A stretch of DNA of 48,879 nt from Nemertoderma westbladi (GCA_032718475.1 JAUCBJ010007272.1:1-48879); one strand, 5' to 3'. Shown: positions 19,790-30,688, counted from the first letter of the stretch. The notes: generated by a model from the sequence alone, not told the origin. Numbers and translations: made by a program.

Positions 19790-21261
19790 TAGTCCACCTA
19801 ATTCCAATGTTCCAGGGAGAAAAACAGTACAACCCTAAGGATCTGTTCTCTGCCTCTGCTAGCCCAGATTCCAGTCGATATGCTTGGGTGGCTCCTTGGC
19901 CACAACCCAGGTGAGGACCCTCAAATACGTAGCATCTCAAGCGCAGTTTCAATGCTGCAGGCCGATTATAGTTGAAGCCCATGACCTATAGACACTAAGC
20001 ATAAGCTTTCTCTTATCACAGTGGGTATTCAGGAACATCGAATGCAGACTGGACAGACTGATGAGGTTCTGATTAAGGACATGAGGGGCGGTTGGGGACT
20101 CGCCCTCGCATCAGCAGATGATTGTGGCAATGGTGTAATTGGTCTATTGATGAATCCAACTGCACATGCAGCATTGGACAAAATAGTGCAAATCTCTAAC
20201 TGCATCATCTGTTGCCACTTCTCATATTCTGGAAGACTGGCTAAGAAGTTTCCTAAGGTGGTTCTGATTGTGTGCTACTCTCCAACTAGTGTTGCCCCTG
20301 TAGAGAAGGTGGAAAACGAACTGGAAAGCTATGGACTCATTGTGGACCCAGTGGTCACAAGTCCCAGATAGACCATATTCTGTTTCACCAGAAATACAGG
20401 AGCTCTATACAAGACTGTAATGAATTTACACTTCGACCCTTCTCCAGTGATCACCACCTTATTGTGGCTAAGGTAAGACTTAGTCTGGGTGCTAGCACAA
20501 CAACGAAATCTGCCTTTCCGCGTCATGACTGGTCCTCTCTGTTGCAACAGCCAAATGTGAGATCCAGCTTCACACTACAGCTGAGCAACAGGTGTATGAG
20601 GTTCTTGCCTCTGAGGCGGCAGATCACTGTGAGGGCTATGCTGCCTTAAGAGAAGCAGTTAAGTTAGCAGCTGCAGAAACAGTTCCTGTATACCCTCAAA
20701 ACAGGAAAAGGGCCCCCTGGATTGACAACAAAATTCAGAAGTGCCGAAATGACCTCTATAAGGCGCAGAAAGAGTCCCGACTCAAACAGACTACAGTGGC
20801 CAAGAATACAGTTAAAGCTGCAGCTAGGTCCCTGAACAGGCAGTACTCTGTTAATCTACAGGAACTTATAAACCAACAGCTTGATGCCATTAAAGATGCT
20901 CACGACGGCAGGTAATCATCCCAGGCATGGAAATCGATCAACTTGCTTACTGGGAGGAAAACCCAACCAACCACAAAGATTAAGGGAGAATCATCAGCTG
21001 ATTGCCTATTTTGGAAGGCCCCCTTTGAAAATGACATGGTATTGCCCAATAACTTTATAGAAGTAATAGTGTCTGAGTCTGTACTCCCAGATATTCCAAT
21101 TGGCGATATCTCCTTTGAAGAAGTGAAGGCTGCTGCAAAGAGCATTAAGACCAAGCATGCCAGTGGAGTAGATGGTGTTCCCCCCTGAGGTCTTTAAAAT
21201 ACCTGAGTATTTAAAGCTCATCTATCCTATCATAGTAAACATGTTCAGAACAACATCCCAT
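19790..21261 (+). mobile_element. RTE-like LINE copy, 5' half
   Basis: Plus-strand pieces in order: an endonuclease domain (20021-20371, QEHRMQTGQTDEVL, CGNGVIGLLMNP, VVLIVCYSPT), SSDHHLIVAKVRLSLGAST near 20450-20500 with the catalytic His, then the linker (RKRAPWIDNKIQKCRNDLYK) to 20915, and the RT start SIKTKHASGVDGVPPEVF at 21140-21195. Frameshifts occur near 20590, 20915 and 21185. It breaks off at about 21253, where a second copy lies in the opposite orientation. It lies in intron 4. Confidence 0.8.
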
Positions 21262-22560
21262 ACTACTAGGATCGGCATGCTGCATTGCAGCTGCATTTTT
21301 AAGAATGCTGTGCCGGCTTGTCAACAAAATTGCACTGCCACAACTCCCTATCACCCATGACATTTGCTAGATCATCCGCATTTTCAAGGCCAGTGTCCTT
21401 TAAGATGCGTCTCAAGAAAGTCATGGGCTGTCCACCATGCTTATTCACTCCATGAGGCTGCCAAAGTACAAGATTATGCACTGGCTGGTCCTCACGGCGA
21501 AAGCAATGTCCTGCAAAGCGGAGGCGATTTTGTTCTAGTGTCAAGCTTGGGGGAACCAATGAGACACCTCCAATGTTATATAGTGTCTGGTTGGAGATGT
21601 GTGCATTCTACTTGACACAATGAACCCGGCGTAGCATTCTTGTGAATGTGCCATCCAGATATTTGGTGTCCTCAGCAGTTAGAGTCCAGCATGGACTCCC
21701 ATAGAGGAGTACTGGAACTACTGCTGCTCTAAATAACCGGACCTTAAGTTTCCGATTAATTCTCGGTGACTTCCAAATCCTGGAAAGCCTATTCAAGACT
21801 GCCCATGCTTTTCCCTTACGTATTCGAAGGTCCTCACCTGACTTCCGGATCCATGATCCCAGGTAACAGAAGTCATCCACATGCTCAAGCATACCATCTT
21901 TTGAGCTTATGCTCATCCGATCAGAGACTTGCTGAGGACTTTCAAAGTTAACTGTAAAAATTTTGGTCTTTCTGGAGTTAATAAAAAGACCAACACTAGA
22001 AGCAGCATGTTCTAATGAGCTGAGGAGCCGTTGGGCTCCCTCTAGTGTTTCTGAGAGTACTCCTAAGTCATCAGCAAAGTCTAGATCAGTTAGGTACTTG
22101 GCAGGATTTCCTCGACTTCTGGAGCCAGTAGGTGGAGTTATCATCACCCCATCATCATTATGATGATCTAAGGACATGCGTAGAACATAGTCAACAACAA
22201 TTATGAACAAGAATGGTGCAAGTGTGTCTCCCTGGAGGACGCCCCATAACACTTCAAATGGTTCTGTGTCACCGTCAACAGTAGACACAAATGTTGGCGA
22301 ACCATCGTATACTGATCTGATTGCTGCAATAATTTCATCAGGAATCCCATATAATGAAAGTATGCTGAACATACGTGAGCGAGAGACTGAATCAAAGGCC
22401 TTGAAGAAGTCAACAAAGATAACAGCCAGATGCCTGTCTTTCTTTATTGATAACTCATCTAAGTGCCAAAATGGGCTCCATGGTCCCACGACCTTTACGG
22501 AACCCATTCTGATTTCCACGGAGCAGTCTCTCAATGGGACCCCTGATGCGATTTTATAGA
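21262..22560 (-). mobile_element. RTE-like LINE copy, 3' half with RT catalytic core
   Basis: The minus-strand frame 22534-21608 covers FVDFFKAFDSVSRSRM, GVLQGDTLAPFLFIIVVDYV, the catalytic LTDLDFADDLGVLSE, FYC-type CYLGSWIRKSGEDLRIR and SPCWTLTAEDTKYLDGTF. After a frameshift near 21600 the C-terminal part (21559-21299) ends VMGDRELWQCNFVDKPAQHS. A short 3' UTR and CCTAGTAGT follow. This is the most complete RT palm of the family in the window. The 5' end is truncated at 22560. Confidence 0.85.
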
Positions 22561-22569
22561 ATTATATTG

Positions 22570-22785
22570 TATAGCTTTGCAGTAGGGGCAGAACCAGTTT
22601 GAGTTTGAGTTTTGGAAGTTAGTGTAGTCTTTTCGGGAGAGGGTCAGCGAGATACATTTTAAGTGTAGCCATTGATTGCAATGGTCGCAACAGAGTGCCT
22701 GGTGATTCTGCCTTACCTCTGAACGGCATATTTGACAAGGGTGGTTCTGATTAATCGTGATGCTTATTGGTTTGCGGATAGCCAT
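22570..22785 (-). pseudogene. PHD-finger fragment of a LINE ORF1
   Basis: Minus-strand residues show CQICRSEVRQ, ALCCDHCNQWLHLKC and NWFCPYC. The C-x2-C ... C-x2-C-x4-H-x2-C ... C-x2-C order is that of a PHD finger. Such fingers are found in ORF1 proteins of CR1/L2-like LINEs, so I assign this to a LINE rather than a host gene. It is fused to the truncated 5' end of the RTE-like copy at 22560. Confidence 0.6.
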
Positions 22786-23924
22786 TGAAAAAAAAGTAAT
22801 TAGTAGAAATAGCGGCTATACATGAGATATGAATATACCTTACATATGAGTATTGAGTAATACTACAAATAGATTATTTATTTAATTAGTTTAATCAGTT
22901 ACATACATACATACCTACTGCGTTACATCCTACTGAGTTATATGTTTTGATTTCAAGCAATATGATAAAGATTTGTAGAAAAATTTGGGGGGGGGGGGGG
23001 GTGGGTCCGTGTCATCAGAAAATGACACTATATTACGGGTCATGGTGAATATGTTCAAGGTCCGGATGGTATAAAATAATATTCTAGACGTCCATCATGT
23101 ATTTGTTTAGGCCTTCCAGAAATTTTGATGTTTCCGTAGTTCTACCTATAATAAGTATTAATAAATAATATTAATAAAGTTTGCAAAATTTCGCAAAAAT
23201 GGCCAAAGAATTGTTCAAATTCGTTGCCCTAATGGATGATTATGAGGTAGTAGCTGTATCATAAAAGGTAGAAGCTAGCTATTTTGTGAGTGTCCATGTT
23301 AGTATTATATTTACAAATAAATTTTGTTCTAGAACTAATACATTTAGTTACAGAAATTTAATTGTTTTTGTATATGTTTTGTTACATATAAATACACTAA
23401 GAGGCAACTCTATTCAGCAGCAGTAAGTATTTCTTACTTACATATTACGAATAGTCCTAACTATAGAATTATCCGATGAGTCAATTATTTTAAATAAACT
23501 ATTAATAGAACTATATCTGATATGAACAACCGTTGGTAAGTTTAGATTACCAAATGCCATAGTAATACTCGTAGTAATTCTAGGTAAGACAGTGCTAGCA
23601 TTGTGTGGCACATAATAAATCCAAATGTTTAATTGTTATCAAAATATTTGGCATAATAATATGCTATTCGAAATATTGTGGTTCTCATCGACCTTAGTAC
23701 AGTGAGTACAGTACTAGTGATTGTTTCTACACAATGATTAAATAATTATATCTATAATAATATGAGGTATGGGGTTATTTGAAGAACAGTGTTAGCTGTA
23801 ATTTGATGTATTTTCGGTTTTATATTGACATAGTTTGTAACAGTCTTCTTCATAACTTTCAATCCAGTTTATTTATTATTAGTATTACTGAAGGTCATTT
23901 AATAAGGTCTGTATTGAATCTAAC
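22786..23924. other. Intron 4 sequence, no gene
   Basis: AT-rich, with a 15-base G run at 22987-23001. No known repeat is recognised. Confidence 0.4.
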
Positions 23925-24086
23925 CTGGATCCACCTCGCAACGTTTGTTACTGCCAATACAAGAAGTCACTCCTATGGGTCTTTGTGGTGTATCACATGT
24001 TCTTTTCGCGATTACGTTTTGATTGTCGGTGCACTCACTTTGTACATCGTTGTCCCATTTTCCCCATTCGCCCCATATGCCATCAC
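23925..24086 (-). CDS. PAN-TSP1-FTP secreted protein, exon 4 (TSP1-like repeat)
   Basis: Residues about 174-228. The acceptor is ATATATTTTAG and the donor CCAG|GTTAGA. The frame reads DGIWGEWGKWDNDVQSEC, then RTCDTP, SCIGSNKRCEVDPG. WxxWxxW followed by spaced Cys and an R-x-C pair is the thrombospondin type 1 pattern, a small disulphide-bonded extracellular module that often carries C-mannosylated Trp. The exon enters with two bases (GT) that complete the G left by exon 3 and leaves with one base (G) that joins GA of exon 5. The plus-strand frame over it is a shadow. Confidence 0.88.
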
Positions 24087-24197
24087 CTAAAATATATTAT
24101 CATATATAATTATCATTATTATTATTCGCAACATGAAAAAAATAGCTGTTATAGTTAGATAGAACAGAATGCATATAATGCATAATTTTACAATGTG

Positions 24198-24594
24198 CAC
24201 TTCACGAGGATGCTATGCCGGGTTCATTGTGTCAAGTACAATGCACACATCTCCAACCAGACACTATATAACATTGGAGGTGTCTCATTGGTTCCCCCGA
24301 GCTTGACACTAGAACAAAGTCGCCTCCGCTTTGCAGGACATAGCTTTTGCCCTGAGGACCAGCCAGTGCATAATCTTGTGCTTTGGCAGCCTCATGGAGT
24401 GAATAATCATGGTGGACAGCCCATGACTTTCTTGAGACGCACCTTAAAGGACACTTTCCTTGAAGATGCGGATGATCTAACAAATGTCATGGGTGATAGG
24501 GAGTTGTGGCGGCGCAATTTTGTCGACAAGCCGGCACAGCATTCTTAAAAATGCAGCTGCAATGCAGCATGCCGATCCTAGTAGTAGTGAAATT
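24198..24594 (+). mobile_element. RTE-like LINE, 3' end fragment
   Basis: An open plus-strand frame to 24548 gives FTRMLCRVHCVKYNAHISNQ, SLTLEQSRLRFAGHSF and VMGDRELWRRNFVDKPAQHS, then TAA. A 3' UTR of about 40 bp (TGCAGCTGCAATGCAGCATG) and CCTAGTAGTAG follow. It is strongly 5' truncated and lies in intron 3. Confidence 0.85.
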
Positions 24595-24689
24595 CTTGAT
24601 AACATCAGTGTGCCAATAAACAGGCATTTCCTTTTGAATAAACTTATTATCCATTGCATTAAACTCATTTGCTTTTAAACGCATTTAAA

Positions 24690-25090
24690 CTCATTAAACT
24701 CAGTTGCTTAAACCATTTGAACGGAGTATGTTGGGACCTGTAGATGAGCCAAGGCATTCGATAAATACCTTCTCTACCAAAATTTCTAGGATATGGTGAT
24801 GGCAAGATAAATTATGAAGATTCAATTTCATAATTTATTAATTACTGAATCATTACACATGCTCCACTGTTTCCCCCAGTATTAACAGCAGTGGTATTAA
24901 AAGACATTGCCTGAACCTGATCTGAAACTCTCCAATCTTCTAAAGCATCAACAACAGCTGCAGAAATCAGTTCACCAGTATCAGATGATAGGTTTGGGAT
25001 AGGTCGGGGTTAGAGGAATGGGAGGTGTGGTACTATTTTATTGGAAATCTCTCTGTATGGATGTCGCTTACATTTCCTTTGGCAATGACA
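24690..25090 (-). pseudogene. Fragment of a transposase-like protein
   Basis: Between about 25000 and 24853 the minus strand reads TGELISAAVVDALEDW, then AMSFNTTAVNTGGNSGACV. The S/CFDTTxxNTGxxxGAC pattern is known to me from repeated transposase-like proteins of invertebrates. It is short, isolated and without a start, so it is a relic. The rest of the stretch shows nothing. Confidence 0.45.
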
Positions 25091-25262
25091 TAGTTGGCAT
25101 CAAGAGACACCTTCCCCAAGTTAGATGAACAAGGTTATGGATGTAAACTTGGTGACGTCTGGCTGGGCGTCGTCTCTTATGCGGATAGCATCCTTATAAT
25201 GGTGAGGTCAGCTGCAGAAGCACAACATAACGTTGCTGTCATCACTCGAAGTCCACAAGCCA
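25090..25262 (+). pseudogene. Relic of a LINE RT palm
   Basis: The frame gives LDEQGYGCKLGDVWLGVVSY, then ADSILIMVRSAAEAQHNV. It resembles the GxGCxIG...G.LxYADDIxLLAPS segment of LINE reverse transcriptases, but the second catalytic Asp is replaced (YADS). A short relic. Confidence 0.5.
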
Positions 25263-25428
25263 TTAGCCTAGATGTTTTTCATTACTGGATGTACAGCTTG
25301 ACTAAACTTAAAGGGTGTGAAACACACACGAATATTATGGTACTTCAATGTGTCCGTCAATTCTCCCTTCGGGCAAGTAATGGGCATATTGTGTTGTGTA
25401 ATCATATCAGCTATAGACGCTGGTGAAA

Positions 25429-25453
25429 GGGGGGGGGGGGGGGGGGGGGGGGG
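25429..25453. repeat. Poly-G run of 25
   Basis: An uninterrupted G run in intron 3. Its true length is uncertain in any assembly. Confidence 0.85.
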
Positions 25454-25479
25454 TAGGGCATTCAGTATCAAAGGCCGGA

Positions 25480-26180
25480 GTATTATATATATTACAATAT
25501 TATGTATATTATATAATATTATATTTATATATATATAACAAAATATAAATTACAATTCTATGTTTTCTACAGTACTATTTTGCATATATATTTTATTGTT
25601 TATTTTATTTTATTTATTTATATTTGATTTTATTCGTTTTGTTCGTTAGTTTTACCTGATGTACTACACATATTATTATGCCATCATTTATCTTATGTGT
25701 CAATGTAAACCTTATTGACGTGCTGTTTAATGGTTCACCTAGACATATTTTACTTTAAAGATAATATAGTGTCGGCTTGACCGACTTCCTTATGTTAATA
25801 ATTAAAAAATGGTGCTAATGATCGCATACACAAAATGTGTGTTAAATTGGTTTGAAAAATCATCATTTAATAGCATCATCAAGAAATATCATAATTTAAA
25901 GGAAATGAGCAGGTTACAATGGCGGTGTTTTCTAACTAATACAAAATAATGAGTCTTTATTTCTCTTGCGGTCAATTTGCGCCACTATCTGTCAGCTTGT
26001 GTATGACGTCAGTGACTGATCTTACAACAAGTTTCCTCAATAATAAATTTATTTTCGTCATATCCTGCTTTTTTGTTTGAGTGCGCTCATCTCATCTGCT
26101 CTTTTATGACCTTTGCGATTATTGACTCATAGGTTGTACATGTACAAATTTCGAGTTGTGCCAGGGTAATTGATTTATTA
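25480..26180. other. Intron 3 sequence, no gene
   Basis: AT-rich with TA-repeat patches. Nothing is recognised. Confidence 0.4.
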
Positions 26181-26196
26181 TCTTTTATTACTGTTC

Positions 26197-26457
26197 AAGC
26201 AAAGCAAGCAAGGCCGGCCGGCAAGCAAGGCAAACAGTCGGCCGAGGCCGGAGGCGACCCGAAGGTTCCTCTTTCGATAGCTGCTACCCGAGGGTAGGGG
26301 TGGGCGCTACTCCAATCCCAAGATTTGCTCCCAGTTATTTAACTGGTACTCGTTTTATCGACCCCAGTGGATGAAAGGCTGAGTGGACCCTGGCGGGGCT
26401 GAACCTACAACCACTAGAATGCAGGCCCGGCGCTCAACCAACTGAGCTACCCCGCCG
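26197..26457 (-). mobile_element. tRNA-derived SINE with Nin-like domain, complete
   Basis: Read from 26457 down: a tRNA-like head GGCGGGGTAGCTCAGTTGG with box A (TAGCTCAGTTGG) and box B (GGTTGTAGGTTC, 26412-26401), then a body with GGGGTCGATAAAACGAGTAC, which fits the Nin domain shared by many invertebrate SINEs, then GGGTAGCAGCTA and a GCAAGC-rich tail. ATTACTGTTC flanks it on both sides (26187-26196 and 26458-26467), giving a 10-bp target duplication. It lies just outside exon 3, in intron 3. An RNA polymerase III promoter is expected from the boxes. Confidence 0.85.
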
Positions 26458-26719
26458 ATTACTGTTCTCCATAGCTTTAATTTGGACGAAATGGGGCCAA
26501 ATTCAATAGTGTCAGTTGAATGTTCCAAAAAAAAACGTTATTACACCATATATATATATATGATATGCAACAATATATAAATATTGCCACTTTCCAATTA
26601 TTGCTAAATAGCTCCATTTTTACAACATACGTTTTGAGTTAGATATCAAACAATTAATTGATATATTTATTCCAAATAAATTAATAAATCTATTAAATTT
26701 ATTTATGTTTGCCACTAAC

Positions 26720-26780
26720 CGCTTTTATATCGAAGATTGCAACTGTCTTCTCCATCGGGTTGCTGGTGGTTACAGAGACA
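26720..26780 (-). CDS. PAN-TSP1-FTP secreted protein, exon 3 (61-bp microexon)
   Basis: Residues about 154-174: CLCNHQQPDGEDSCNLRYKS plus the first base of Gly. The acceptor is CATTATTCAACAG and the donor AAAAGCG|GTTAGT. It is short, so it was accepted because both phases fit: exon 2 ends in phase 0 and exon 4 needs one base before GT GAT. Three Cys in a Gly/Asp-rich linker could be a reduced EGF-like loop. The alternative frame over this site gives no plausible protein. Confidence 0.7.
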
Positions 26781-26949
26781 CTGTTGAATAATGTAATTTT
26801 AGATATGGCCATTAATTGAAATTGTTTGTAACTAACTATATTAAATATTATTTTATATAAATAACGGGATCTATATATATTAATATTAATTATTATAATT
26901 AATTTAATTACTATAAACACAACAACACAACAATTTGATGGTGCATCAA

Positions 26950-27161
26950 AATGTATAACTAAATAAAGTTTTCATATTATTTAAATTATAATACTGCAAT
27001 TACATCGGGAGTAAAAGCACCATGAGGGGTGTATATGTACATCAAAGACGTTCGAAAAATCATAGAAATAAGAGAAATTAGTTCTTATATTTGACTATAT
27101 GTTCTGTTATGGTTGGCGCAATTTCGATTCTCCCAAGTCGACTACGTCTTGTAGGGTTATT
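26950..27161. other. Intron 2 sequence, no gene
   Basis: AT-rich, nothing recognised. The interval 26781-26949 is similar and ends at the exon 3 acceptor. Confidence 0.35.
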
Positions 27162-27173
27162 ATTGTAGTGCTG

Positions 27174-27609
27174 TCCATGGTGGGCTCTAACTGCTGTGAG
27201 GACACCAAATCTCTGGATGGCACATTCACAAGAATGCTACGCCGGGTTCATTGTGTCAAGTACAATGCACACATCTCCAATCAGACACTATATAACATTG
27301 GAGGTGTCTCATTGGTTCCCCAAACTTGACACTAGAACAAAGCCGCCTCCGCTATGAAGGACATTGCTTTCGCCATGAGGACCAGCCAGTGCATTATCTT
27401 GTGCTTTGGCGGCCTCATGGAGTGAATAAGCATGGTGAACAGCCCATGACTTTCTTGAGACGCATCTTAAAGGACACATGCCTTGAAGATGCGGATGATC
27501 TAACAAATGTCATGGGTGATAGGGAGTTGTGGTGGCGCAATTTTGTCGACAAGCCGGCACAGCATTCTTAAAAATGCAGCTGCAATGCAGCATGCCGATC
27601 CTAGTAGTA
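27174..27609 (+). mobile_element. RTE-like LINE, 3' end fragment
   Basis: Starts within SNCCEDTKSLDGTFTRMLRR and continues NAHISNQTLYNIGGVSLV. After one frameshift near 27325 it goes on to VMGDRELWWRNFVDKPAQHS, TAA, the short 3' UTR and CCTAGTAGTA. A possible 12-bp target duplication, ATTGTAGTGCTG / ATTGTAGGGCTG (27162-27173 and 27610-27621), has one mismatch. Confidence 0.8.
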
Positions 27610-27621
27610 ATTGTAGGGCTG

Positions 27622-28090
27622 ACGTCGATAATTGGTGGCTGCCCAAGCAAGTTTCAGAAGTGATATTTCAATTTCCCAACACGTTTTCAGCTTTAGGAGC
27701 TCCTTCTTTTCCAACTTCATTTCCAGTTTCCTTTCCAATCAGATACCTAATTTACGGTTTGACATGTAAGTCTTTGACTTTTAGTTGCTATTTAATTTGT
27801 ATCTTGAGGAAATCTTAATATCTTCTAAATTTCATATTCAGTATCTTTCTTGCCATGATACATACTATTGCCGAATAGGTTTCTGAGGAATATGCTTTTA
27901 TTATATTCAGACAGATAGAAGTTGCAGACTGGTCTTTATCTATTGATTGTAGTACATCAAAATGGTTTTGAACTTTTACGGTATATTCATCCCCTTTACT
28001 GCAGTATATTTCTCGGTTTCTCAAAGATATAAAAAATATACACATTATAATAATTAATTCGCTTGCTTGTCTTGAGTTTACTGACTCTCG
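27622..28090. other. Intron 2 sequence between LINE copies
   Basis: A 76-residue minus-strand frame (28045-27815) has no recognisable motif and is probably chance. Nothing else was seen. Confidence 0.35.
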
Positions 28091-28162
28091 TACTGAGGCT
28101 GATCTCTGCAGTCAAGATTATGACGTTCTAACACAGATTGGGTTGGACGTGCTGTATCGTAT
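28091..28162. repeat. 72-bp target site duplication, left
   Basis: TACTGAGGCTGATCTCTGCA and the following 52 bases match 29256-29327 with two mismatches, both C to T. The duplication directly abuts the LINE's TAG tail. Confidence 0.85.
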
Positions 28163-29255
28163 ACTACTACTACTAGGATCGGCATGCTGCATTGCAGCTG
28201 CATTTTTAAGAATGCTGTGCCGGCGTAGCATTCTTGTGAATGTGCCACCCAGAGATTTGGTGTCATCAGCAGTTAGAGCCCAGCATGGACTTCCATAGAG
28301 GAGTACTGGAACTACTGCTGCTCTAAATAATCGGACCTTAAGTGTCCGATTAATTCTCAGTGACTTCCAAATCCTGGAAAGCCTATTCAAGGCTGCCCAT
28401 ACCTTTCCCTTACGTATTCGAAGGTCCTCACCTGACTTCCGGATCCATGATCCCAGGTAACAGAAGTCATCCACATGCTCAAGCATACCATCTTTTGAGC
28501 TTATGCTCATCCGATCAGAGACTTGCTGAGGACTTTCAAAGTTAACTGTCAAAATTTTGGTCTTTCTGGAGTTAATAAAAAGACCAACACTAGAAGCAGC
28601 ATGTTCTAATGAGCTGAGGAGCCGTTGGGCTCCCTCTAATGATTCTGAGAGTACTCCTAAGTCATCAGCAAAGTCTAGATCAGTTAGGTACTTGGCAGGA
28701 TTTCCTCGACTTCTGGAGCCAGTAGGTGGAGTTATCATCACCCCATCATCATTATGATGATCTAAGGACATGCGTAGAACATAGTCAACTACAATTATGA
28801 ACAAGAATGGTGCAAGTGTGTCTCCCTGGAGGACGCCCCATAACACTTCAAATGGTTCTGTGTCACCGTCAACAGTAGACACAAATGTTGTTGAACCATC
28901 GTATACTGATCTGATTGCTGCAATAATTTCATCAGGAATCCCATATTATGAAAGTATGCTAAAAATACGTGAGTGAGAGACTGAATCAAAGGTCTTGAAG
29001 AAGTCAACAAACATAACAGCCATTGATAACTCTTAAATTATCCTTCTAAGTGCCAAAATGGGCTCCATGGTCCCACGACCTTTACGGAACCCATTCTGAT
29101 TTCCACGAAGCAGTCTCTCAATGGGATTCCTGATGCGATTTAATAGAATTCTATTGTATAGCTTTGCAGCAATCGAGATCAATGAGATTCCCCGAAAAGA
29201 ACCATAGAGTGTTAGGTTGCCCTTCTTGGGAACTGGCACCAACTTATAGCTCAGA
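28163..29255 (-). mobile_element. RTE-like LINE copy with RT core and internal deletion
   Basis: From 29255 down: LVPVPKKGNLTLYGSFRGIS, NQNGFRKGRGTMEPILALRR, a frame break near 29030, then the frame 28882-28118 with GVLQGDTLAPFLFIIVVDYV, LTDLDFADDLGVLSE and CYLGSWIRKSGEDLRIR. After GTFTRMLRR the sequence jumps at a shared GCCGG to the last 12 codons (HSILKNAAAMQHAD in the shifted frame), removing the C-terminal domain. The tail is CCTAGTAGTAGTAGTA. The 5' end is truncated at 29255. It lies in intron 2. Confidence 0.85.
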
Positions 29256-29327
29256 TACTGAGGCTGATCTCTGCAGTCAAGATTATGATGTTCTAACACA
29301 GATTGGGTTGGATGTGCTGTATCGTAT
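29256..29327. repeat. 72-bp target site duplication, right
   Basis: Matches 28091-28162. Beyond it (to about 29420) the minus strand reads WRNSIINCEAYD, which looks like an older LINE linker into which the new copy inserted. Confidence 0.8.
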
Positions 29328-29427
29328 GCCTCACAGTTGATAATGCTGTTTCTCCACCTTTTGCTGATAATGACGTAGCCCAACTGCTCGGGTATTAAAA
29401 GGTCCACAGCTTCCAATTACACTTTTC

Positions 29428-30438
29428 CTTTCACTTCATACCCGTACAATTTTTATGTTAATGTATTAAAAATAATTATCTTTCTGTTCTGACCAAATTG
29501 ATTTATCACTTCATGTGCTAAACCTTGTTGTTTGTGACGGGCAAGGGCGTCCCGACCGGGTAAATCGATATCGATGATACCTACGCTTCGCTGTGTTTAT
29601 GGTCACTGTTAAAGTTGAAGGCAGTAGGCCGGTAAAACACAAGAGTTATTGGTTTATCGTTGTTAATAATAGCTGATATGTGTATATGTACCTGTAGACA
29701 AATTAATAGCACAATCAATAGACACTACGGGCGACGGTGGAAAACCGTCCGACATCCACAGTAATTAATAGCCAACTGAACACAATTGATTTAGACCAAC
29801 AGATATATGGATACTATGTGGAAACCCACCACACAGTCCCACCTACATGGCGACCGACCAATGGATACACGTTATACTTGCCAGATGTGTCCCCCCCCCC
29901 CCCCACCCCAATGGTTGGTTTTTCCCCACTTCTGTCACCCCATGTTCCCTCGGCCCTTTGCTAGACTCTCCCCTGAGATGTTTTATTAACCATCTCCCAG
30001 CTAGCATTGCATCACCTCATATTCCTTGGTATGCAATATCATATTGGGTGTAATTCGTAAATCAACCCCCCTTCTCCCGGTAGGTGGCGTGCAGCGGTAT
30101 GGATCCGCTAACATTGTTTATAAGGACTGACAACAACACTAATTAATATTATTTTAATAAGAAAAGCTTAATATTATTTTACTAAAACTTTTAGTACTTA
30201 ATGTATGTTAATGCATTCCTAAATTAAAACATCGGTCAACATAAACTTGAATAAAAGGCGACGATATTTTCTACGAATAGACGAAACATAATAACATAAT
30301 AATAATAATACTATATAACGAACACCCACCGGCCCAAATTAAGTCCAGACATTGCATAGGGGTGTATCATAACATACTAATTTACACAGTCCTATAACAC
30401 CATATATGAATAAACATTATTAGTACTTCTTAACTTAC
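29428..30438. other. Intron 2 sequence, no gene
   Basis: AT-rich, with a 14-base C run at 29891-29904 and AT microsatellites near 30290. Overlapping short frames around 29740-30050 are without motifs. The donor of exon 2 is at its right end. Confidence 0.4.
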
Positions 30439-30625
30439 AGGTAGTTTATTGTCCAAAGATAAGCTGGTATCATCTGCGGTGTTATAATCACCAACAGCCA
30501 TGTAGTCGAATGATTCACTGCTTACAAGATCATTTGCGTCAGCGAGTTCTGCATATTGGTCATTCAACTGGCAGATTTTATTATTATCGCTTCGACTAAG
30601 ATTAATAGATCGACATCGTTTATTA
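30439..30625 (-). CDS. PAN-TSP1-FTP secreted protein, exon 2 (second half of PAN/Apple)
   Basis: Residues about 91-153. The acceptor is TTTTTTTATAG and the donor CTACCT|GTAAGT. The frame reads NKRCRSINLSRSDNNKICQL, then NDQYAELADANDLVSSESFD, YMAVGDY. CxSxN...xxCxLN...xxxDLVxxxxFDYM is the C-terminal half of a PAN/Apple domain. Its first base completes the Ser codon split after exon 1. There is no Met-started frame here, so it is easily missed by simple frame searches. The LTR element's target duplication begins only 58 bp upstream of this acceptor, at 30684. Confidence 0.88.
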
Positions 30626-30683
30626 CTATAAAAAAAATTGTTTTAATAATAATTATACATTAATGATAATTAAATAATTAATA

Positions 30684-30688
30684 ATTAT
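30684..30688. repeat. LTR element target duplication, left
   Basis: ATTAT, repeated at 45890-45894 on the far side of the element. Confidence 0.85.

Noticed and set aside
19790-22560. Twin-priming inversion of a single LINE
   Set aside because: In twin priming the inverted 5' part lies upstream of the 3' part. Here the plus-strand 5' half lies beyond the TAG tail of the minus-strand half, so two events are more likely.
22531-22785. Host PHD-finger gene
   Set aside because: Only one finger without flanking exons, fused to a truncated LINE; such fingers are known in LINE ORF1 proteins.
26401-26457. A tRNA gene on the minus strand
   Set aside because: Boxes A and B are present, but a SINE body, tail and 10-bp target duplication follow, so it is a SINE head.
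27815-28045. A 76-residue minus-strand gene in intron 2
   Set aside because: No domain, no splice or start context, and of length expected by chance in AT-rich DNA.
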